A DNA stretch of 64,000 bases, taken from positions 79,787 to 143,786 of the forward strand of contig CAJQUW010007445.1 in assembly GCA_907163375.1 (NCBI GenBank), read 5' to 3'. Numbering within the stretch: position 1 is the first letter of the stretch; every line of letters begins with the position of its first letter. Origin of the DNA: Prostheceraeus crozeri (lineage: Eukaryota; Platyhelminthes; Polycladida; Euryleptidae). The position numbers and the translations under genes were made by a program. Shown here one piece after another: positions 57,979 to 64,000 of the stretch. The notes under the pieces are model-generated. The model was not told where the DNA came from, made no database searches, and saw nothing but the letters and a program-made list of their open reading frames with translations.

Positions 57979-58122
57979 GGTTAGGGTTAGGGTTAGGGTT
58001 AGGTTAGGGTTAGGGTTAGGGTTAGGGTTAGGGTTAGGGTTAGGGTTAGGTTAGGGTTAGGGTTAGGGTTAGGGTTAGGTTAGGGTTAGGGTTAGGTTAG
58101 GGTTAGGGTTAGGGTTAGGGTT
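57979..58122 (+). repeat. telomere-like (TTAGGG)n array inside Polinton A
   Basis: About 24 units of TTAGGG, with occasional shortened GTTAGG units that keep the array imperfect. Polinton A sequence continues on both sides, so this is an interstitial array and not a chromosome end. Confidence 0.95.
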
Positions 58123-58162
58123 CAGTTGAGAAGAAAGAGTACCTATGGCGCTCGGAGCCCAT

Positions 58163-58213
58163 GGGTAAATAAATTTTCGAGTGCGCGTAGCGCACTCGAA
58201 AATTTATTTACCC
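58163..58213. repeat. perfect 51-bp palindrome
   Basis: A 24-base arm starting GGGTAAATAAATTTTCGAG is followed by GTA and its exact inverse ending ...TTTATTTACCC. It can form a 24-bp stem with a 3-base loop. It lies 40 bases from the telomere-like array. Confidence 0.95.
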
Positions 58214-58271
58214 TATAATCCGAAAAATTTTCAGCCCCCCCACCGCGGCGCGTCGTGTATGAAGTGTATGA

Positions 58272-58294
58272 AGGTCAAAGGTCAGGTCAGGTCA
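58272..58294 (+). promoter_or_regulatory. cluster of AGGTCA half-sites (DR1-like)
   Basis: AGGTCA occurs at 58272, 58279, 58284 and 58289. The first two, spaced by one base, form a DR1 nuclear-receptor element. Function is only suggested by the match, since the cluster may be a simple repeat. Confidence 0.4.
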
Positions 58295-58453
58295 AGGTTG
58301 AGGGTAAAAGTGTTAAGTATTGTGATAATTTTGAGTTGTAAACTTTAAGTTTGGAACTTGGTCAAAATCTGGAAAATCAGTCATTTTTCGAGAAAAACTT
58401 GGAAATTTTCCATTTGCATACACGTGCATACAACATGGATTTTTTAAGCAAAT

Positions 58454-58716
58454 GGGTGCATACCTTATATCATTGGAAAGCTCTTTTCATTGTGATTCCA
58501 ATGGTGTATTGTATGCATCATGTATGATGCCTTCCTGACGAGCTACATGCGTTTGAAAACTAGATTGATTTTGCAAAATTTTAAAAAGTCAATTTTTTTC
58601 CATCGTTTATCTATCTTCAAGGCTGTCATACAGCAAGTTTTTTTGAGGAAGTGGGTGCATACCGTATATCATTCGAAAGCTCTTTTCATTCTCATTCTAA
58701 TGGTGTATTGTATGCA
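58454..58716. repeat. imperfect ~200-bp-period direct repeat
   Basis: A ~63-bp block containing GGGTGCATACC, GAAAGCTCTTTTCATT and AATGGTGTATTGTATGCA occurs at 58454-58516 and 58653-58716. No coding sequence is supported in 58123-58924. Confidence 0.75.
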
Positions 58717-58924
58717 CTACGTATGACAATTTCCAGGGGAACTACATGTCGTTCCATCCTCATATGTAAGTAGATGTTATTTCAAAACTTTAATCCCAAC
58801 TTCCACTCAAATCTTGGAGGCAATGCTCCTTTGAAAAGAAATCAAAACACCAATTTTGTACTCATAATAACATTGATATTTTGAAGATTACAAAAAAGCG
58901 CTACGATACAGAAAGCTAGAGAGT

Positions 58925-59290
58925 CTACAAATTGTCCAAGATCGGGAACGGTGGTATCTTCCGCAGGTCCACTTGCAGACTGACCTTCGTCTTTCGCGGC
59001 GCATCGGGACATCGCCTCGGAGTTTCTGATTCAATAAAGGAGAACTCTATCAAGTTCTTTAGCTTCTCGTCGTCAGGTTCAAGTCTCAACTTCAGCCGCT
59101 TTGTGTGCACTCTTTCTGGAGCGTTCCACACCTTAACACTAATGCGTGCTTCTATCGGTGGTGTTGTCTGATCTTCGCTGATATGTGAGTCAACCAAATC
59201 GAATATGTTCGATGTCGATCCCTCGGTTGGAACAGGCGATTGAGGTGGTGTGTTGGGGCCTACCATTTTGACTATCTCTTTCAATTTCAC
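58925..59290 (-). CDS. unassigned 121-aa Polinton A protein
   Basis: Not recognised. The N-terminus contains MVGPNTPPQSPVPTEGSTSN, a Pro/Ser-rich linker. The rest is charged and strand-prone (ARISVKVWNAPERVHTKRLK, TKVSLQVDLRKIPPFP). A TATA box at 59327-59334 on the minus strand is ~37 bases upstream, which supports expression. It forms a divergent pair with the gene at 59452. Confidence 0.6.
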   Translation of the reverse strand: MKLKEIVKMVGPNTPPQSPVPTEGSTSNIFDLVDSHISEDQTTPPIEARISVKVWNAPERVHTKRLKLRLEPDDEKLKNLIEFSFIESETPRRCPDAPRKTKVSLQVDLRKIPPFPILDNL

Positions 59291-59326
59291 AACAACTTCG
59301 GGATTGGAATTGGTACAATTTCAGGA

Positions 59327-59334
59327 CTTATATA
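59327..59334 (-). promoter_or_regulatory. TATA box for the 121-aa gene
   Basis: Minus-strand TATATAAG, 37 bases before the ATG at 59290. Confidence 0.65.
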
Positions 59335-59396
59335 CTTTCTAAACAAAGGAATTCCCAACAGCCAATCAGAATTGTTCTAATTCTCCCTCCTTTGGC

Positions 59397-59404
59397 TATA
59401 TAAG
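59397..59404 (+). promoter_or_regulatory. TATA box for the 125-aa gene
   Basis: TATATAAG, ~48 bases before the ATG at 59452 and 63 bases from the opposing TATA box of the divergent gene. Confidence 0.65.
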
Positions 59405-59451
59405 ACGTGGGATAGTTCCAATTGTTATCTGTTCTAATCCTCACTACTACC

Positions 59452-59829
59452 ATGGCAGGAAGCTCAAACAACATTATCTTATCGGGGAACACAACGGAAC
59501 CCATTGAAGGCGGTAAACTCGATACGGTGATTGGAGAAATAAAAGATAAGTCCAGGAGTGGTGAAATATTCTTCTCTGGTACCTCCTCTGGGATATTCCT
59601 CATTGGTGGAAAACTGGATACGGTTATGAGACTATCATGTGGTTGTGAAGTATACTTGTGGAGAGTACTTGTAGTGACGGCCCTGCAACTTCGGAGCAGT
59701 CAGCCAGTCGTTTGCCCCGTCCACATGAAGGAGCATGACTACTCAAATAACACTGCTTTCCATCAGTGGGGAGAGGGCTTTCTCTCTGAGATGGCCATCA
59801 TGTACCCTAACGTATTTTCGCATATTTAA
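59452..59829 (+). CDS. unassigned 125-aa Polinton A protein
   Basis: Function unknown. It starts MAGSSNNIILSGNTTEPI. Two similar words, GGKLDTVIGEI and GGKLDTVMRLS, suggest an internal repeat of ~45 residues. The end has a Cys/His-containing stretch (LSCGCEVYLW, VVCPVHMKEHDYSNN). It lies just inside the right terminal repeat, opposite in direction to the 121-aa gene. Confidence 0.6.
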   Translation: MAGSSNNIILSGNTTEPIEGGKLDTVIGEIKDKSRSGEIFFSGTSSGIFLIGGKLDTVMRLSCGCEVYLWRVLVVTALQLRSSQPVVCPVHMKEHDYSNNTAFHQWGEGFLSEMAIMYPNVFSHI

Positions 59830-59903
59830 TTAAACATACATAGTAAATGTTGTCTTTTTCACTTTGTAAACTATTATGGAATTTGGGGAATCATATTATC
59901 AAT

Positions 59904-60021
59904 ATTTGACAAAAGAACACAAAATAGAAATGAAGGATTCAATGGTCACAATGGACACAATGGTCACAATTGTCTCAATCGAACACAAACCATAATGATA
60001 ATAATAAACAATTCTCCATGC

Positions 60022-60073
<52 letters not shown>

Positions 60074-60711
60074 TAGATAGATAGCCTTCAACATAATCAT
60101 TCAAAAATAACAAGTTCAGCATTAGAACATCTGCGTACTCATCCTCAATACAATTAGAACATTATGTATTCATCCTCAATACAATTAGAACATCTGCGTA
60201 CTCATCCTCAATACAATTACAACATTATGTATTCATCCTCAATACAATTAGAACATTACGTACTCATCCTCAACACAATTAGAACATTATGTATTCATCC
60301 TCAATACAATTAGAACATTATGTATTCATCATCAATACAATTAGAACATTATGTATTCATCCTCAATACAATTAGAACATTACGTACTCATCCTCAACAC
60401 AATTAGAATATTACCTACTCATACTCAACACAATTACAGCAATCCTCAACGTTTCAATCCTCACACTTTGCCATTCATGTTCAAATTAACAACTCTAGAA
60501 CATTTAAATGTACCTAACCGAACTCACATCATCAACACATTACACTATTCTCTTCACAAATAACACAAAACAGTACACTTGTGTTCGCAATCAACACTTC
60601 AAATAACAGACGACTACAACCACAAGATCAAGTTTAAAAACAAATCGGTACATTAGGTTCAAATTCAAAATGTACTGATCCTGGGACAGTGTGAGCCCTT
60701 TTAATACTACT
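59904..60711 (-). repeat. Polinton A right terminal inverted repeat
   Basis: 808 bp, the inverted partner of 14479-15328, including the 31-bp minisatellite (60112-60440) and an (AT)n tract (60027-60070). Confidence 0.93.
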
Positions 60712-60717
60712 TGCATG
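60712..60717. repeat. Polinton A target-site duplication, right
   Basis: TGCATG, identical to 14473-14478. Confidence 0.93.
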
Positions 60718-60900
60718 ATTTTCCTATTCTCTAACCAAATACTTAAATCTAAAAAATTCAGTAACCCATCTTCAGAGTTTTCAATGGTAAACTTTATGTT
60801 GTCATCAATCGAATTGAATGTCTCTAATATGAAGTCACAGTATTCTTTGTTTCTTTCCAACGGACCGATTCCACATTCCAAAATTTGCGCAAATCGGACA
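60718..60900 (-). mobile_element. Penelope-like element, RT fragment
   Basis: On the minus strand, DDNIKFTIENSEDGLLNFLD followed by LSIWLENRKI matches the 'I-x-FTxE...lpFLDl' block of Penelope-like reverse transcriptases. The same-strand linker and GIY-YIG part lie at 13610-14478, so Polinton A split this element. The fragment appears 5'-truncated near 60900, as is common for PLEs. Confidence 0.7.
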
Positions 60901-63900
60901 AGTAAATTTGAATTAGAGACGATAACTTGAAGTGCAGCGATGTCTGTAGCTTGATCTGACTTCGTCTGACCTCATCGTCTGAGCAGAAAGCACTTGAAGT
61001 CAACAAAGTCATTTCGCGACAACTCGTGAAGTGAGATGACCACGCTACATCCCTTACACCAACAATTTTAACTGGCAAGGCAGTGGTTGTGGGAAGATTT
61101 TATACAGCAGGGGATGAGACGAAGAGAGAGAGAACAATACCAGCGATGACGGAACAGGGGGGCAAGAGTGGGTAAAGGTGCCCTTGCCCTGACTGAGGAG
61201 GGGCAGCGGGGGAAAAGGTGGCCTTGAGCAGAAGTGTAGTTGTACAACAATTGTTTTCGAGATCTAACTTCGAATTAAAGGTATTTCTGATGAAACAGTT
61301 TTCTTCTTTGTCCAGAATAATTTTAATTAACATAGGGTAGTTAGCTAACACATTTTGGTAATTAAAAATGCAGCAGATTCTATGAGTTTCCAGTGTTTCA
61401 AAGTTAATTAATTGAAAAGATAGTTTTCATGAACAAAGTAGCTCGAAAGCATGGTGTTACACGCACATGTACACTCATCCATACACTAAAAGATCACAAT
61501 TTTAACTGTTATGTCAAAAATGACATCAATGACAAAAAGAAGGCCTAGACTAATACGAAACTCAGTTTATGATGTATGTTACATCTAAGTGCTTGTCTTA
61601 TACATACAATGCAATTAATCCGTAAGGCGATGCACACCGTAAATGTTGCTTTGTACATCCATCAAACAGGAATGCTTAGTCGCTTTTCTCGAAATTCAAT
61701 CTTTGTGAGTCCTCTTTCTACGTAACTTCAAGTAAGATTTTGTCTTCTAAAAGTACCAAAAATGTAGGTAGGCTTTCCGATTCCGAAAGAGATGGAAGGA
61801 AGCCAAAAAAGAGATAAGCAAACGATTGGATTGTAAGTCTATATTGTAGTTCAGTTTTTTCGGCATTACTCGAATGACGACTACTCGAGTATTCGAATGA
61901 AACATCAATGCATATGAATATTGTTCACTTTTATCCAGTTGAAGCTGATCGCGAAACGTTGATTAATACATATCTTTTTTCTCAGTCGAAGACTTATTCC
62001 TCCTCCGATCAAAAATATCAATATATCATGTAATACTATTATGACGTGTACTTCAATACAATATTCATATAAGCTGAGTTGCAGCTCCATAAATAGCTTG
62101 CAGGCAAACGTAGTTACATATTCTCTAAGTTCATAATTTACGTAGACTTACTCATTAATGCTATCCTCTTATATCGACCATAGAAGGCCTATCAACGTTT
62201 CACGCACTTTTCATCAAATCGGCCTTACAAAAAGCGGGGATTATTTCATATTCACTGTATTGCTGGCATTATAAAATAATTTTTTGCCAAATTGTCAACT
62301 GCAGATTTTGTTTTGGCAAATTTAATGCTCAAAATTATTCATTGAGATCACTAGAGTTCTCTATCTGATATAATAAATAATCAATAATCAAATGTATGCA
62401 TGTTATCATCTTCTGAGATGAAATAAACGAACCAAATTTCATGGCTTCATGGACCTACTTCTCCGGTACTTGAGAATGCATCCCCTTTGCTTAACCCAAA
62501 AAACAAAAATAAAATTGCTTTTCCACTTCCTGATTTCGATATATGAATGTTTATAGAACATACCACTACTTACTTGTATAATTGTATATCGGCAATATCT
62601 ACTATTATAGACACTGATTCGTGTGAAGTCGCGGTTAGTGAAAACCACATACGGAATCTTATTCACGACTGATGGCATAACTGAGATATATTTTTTTGCT
62701 ATTTAACCTGCTTTGTCTTAGTGTTTGCCTTATTGAGATACTAATGTAACGAATAATGTCATCTAAGCAATCATGAATCGTACTTTTAATCGTATTATCT
62801 TGCGCTGAATGCTTCAATGCAGAGAAATAGGTAATCAATCATCAATCTGAATAATAGCGAATAGAAATCTTCACATTCTCTGATCGGCATGATCTTGTAC
62901 ATGTAGTCATATGCTACTATGCGGTAGTTTAGATCTAAGAATTATCATTTTTGAATGAGGAAAACTATGAAATAGGTTGAAGAGGACTTACTACTTAGTG
63001 AATTCCTGGCAAAACAATGACTTGTGCAAGCTATCACACAATTAGTTTGCTTCGAGCATTCGGAATCACTACTCGAACAACACTTTGAGAGTGAGTAGGC
63101 CTACACGAGTACTCATGCCGAACACTATCACCTTGATATGCATGTGTGAAAGACTTTAATGGTTTGAGCTTCTTAATAATGAAGGTTTTTTTCAGCACCT
63201 GCCTTGCTCCAACATTCTTGCCCACCTTGCCCAAAATTCGCTCCGGCATCCCTGAACAATGCTCACACGAGTAACAATAATGCGTCGAACAGACGATGTA
63301 AGATCAAGCTGTTGACATCGCTACACTTCACGTTGTCGTCTCTAATGTAAAATGTACTTGTCCGATCAGCTTAAATGTTTGTATTTGGGTAGATAATATG
63401 CTTCAGTACATCTGACTGAAGTTTGGTGACGATTGATTCATTTTTGCAGATTTCAGACAAATTTGAAAACCTGGAGGGGGGTGACTCATAGGTACCTAAT
63501 TTATTACCCATGCGAACTAAATTAGCACCAACCATTGTCATGCTAGCCTGCATGGTGTTCCATGTAACTTCCTCACGGCAGGAAGCAATTCTCAGCTATG
63601 GGGACATTTTTCTGCACGCACTTAATTGCATTGATGAATTCCAAATGTAAACCAGATTGTAGATTTGTGCTGACATTATAATTTCAATTACAAATAGAGA
63701 TATGTAATTGCAATTAGGCCCACAGGTTGACTAATGTACAGCAATTGGCAATTGTCTGAAATTAATTACACTTTCTGAGTAGTTGTCACAATCTGACATA
63801 GACCTATACGTGTAATATGGAATTCGAAATCTCAGTATTTGGAAAATATTGATTCGAGATCTCGAGATTGAGAGGCGAGATCGAGATTCAATTCACTACT

Positions 63901-64000
63901 TAAAACCCATCCCTTTGCATCTTTCAAAGTTAATTGAAATCATTGTCTTTGATTGTGTTATTTTCCTCTACCAGTGGCAGGCTGCTTATGATATGATCTC
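60901..64000. other. no gene seen
   Basis: Only short frames without domains occur. Nothing suggests RNA genes or further elements that can be named by eye. Confidence 0.5.

Larger units (their letters stand above)
14479..60711. mobile_element. Polinton/Maverick A (46.2 kb including nested insertions)
   Basis: Termini start AGTAGTATTAAAAGGG, form long inverted repeats and are flanked by TGCATG duplications. The element encodes the Polinton hallmark set: protein-primed PolB, retroviral-type integrase, packaging ATPase, adenain-like protease, double-jelly-roll major capsid and penton-like proteins. Without the nested Polinton B (24887-49192) it is about 21.9 kb, a normal Polinton size. The + strand genes fill the left arm and the - strand genes the right, converging where B inserted. 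The near-identical terminal repeats suggest a young insertion. Most genes look whole. The exceptions are the TBP-like gene hit by element B and about one break in the capsid gene. Confidence 0.95.

Noticed and set aside
57979-58122. A true chromosome end
   Set aside because: Polinton A continues on both sides and its right TIR and target duplication lie beyond.
61068-61351. Pair of overlapping 60-83-codon frames
   Set aside because: No motif is seen and the composition follows local repeats. A link to the PLE could not be shown.

Overview
The window is nuclear DNA of a metazoan. Interstitial TTAGGG repeats, LINE, Penelope-like, hAT, Tc1/mariner and Polinton elements, and no convincing host gene support this. 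The frequent 'taggcctac' wording of the flanks recalls invertebrate deuterostomes such as echinoderms or hemichordates, but that is only an impression.

The left flank (1-14478) is a transposon graveyard. It holds an intact-looking Tc1-type (DD34E) transposase gene, a LINE split by a 3.66-kb hAT element with a clean 8-bp target duplication, a second LINE remnant, a 0.73-kb foldback inverted repeat, and the GIY-YIG end of a Penelope-like element (PLE). The rest of that PLE reappears at 60718, because a 46.2-kb composite sits inside it.

That composite (14479-60711) is a Polinton (element A) with ~0.8-kb terminal inverted repeats and the 6-bp target duplication TGCATG. Its left arm carries, on the + strand: an IAP-like UBA/RING protein, three unassigned or basic proteins, the packaging ATPase, a chromodomain integrase, a penton-like protein, a basic core protein, the major capsid protein and an adenain-like protease. 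Its right arm, on the - strand, carries a TBP-like protein, a protein perhaps related to PC4, protein-primed PolB and a five-exon gene preceded by three ~542-bp tandem promoter-like units. TATA boxes stand before many of these genes. A telomere-like array, a perfect 51-bp palindrome and two divergent small genes fill the right end.

A second, much more AT-rich Polinton of another lineage (element B, 24887-49192) is inserted in the 3' part of A's TBP-like gene. It has exact 865-bp inverted repeats and the target duplication TAAGGA. B encodes a protease, an integrase with an N-terminal parvovirus-type phospholipase A2 domain, membrane-active and core proteins, a major capsid protein, a fibre-like coiled-coil protein, a zinc-finger protein, two P-loop ATPases, PolB and a penton-like protein. 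A Ty3/Gypsy LTR retrotransposon with matching 239-bp LTRs (28791-32971) lies inside B. The nesting order is therefore PLE < Polinton A < Polinton B < Gypsy, each of the later three with its own target duplication, and all three look recent.

The main leads are: (1) a Polinton-encoded TBP-like factor in an element rich in TATA-box promoters; (2) a family of short double-hairpin repeats scattered through Polinton B and sitting in frame inside its genes; (3) a PLA2-integrase fusion; and (4) a five-exon, all-phase-0 gene with tandem CRE/TATA promoters in Polinton A.
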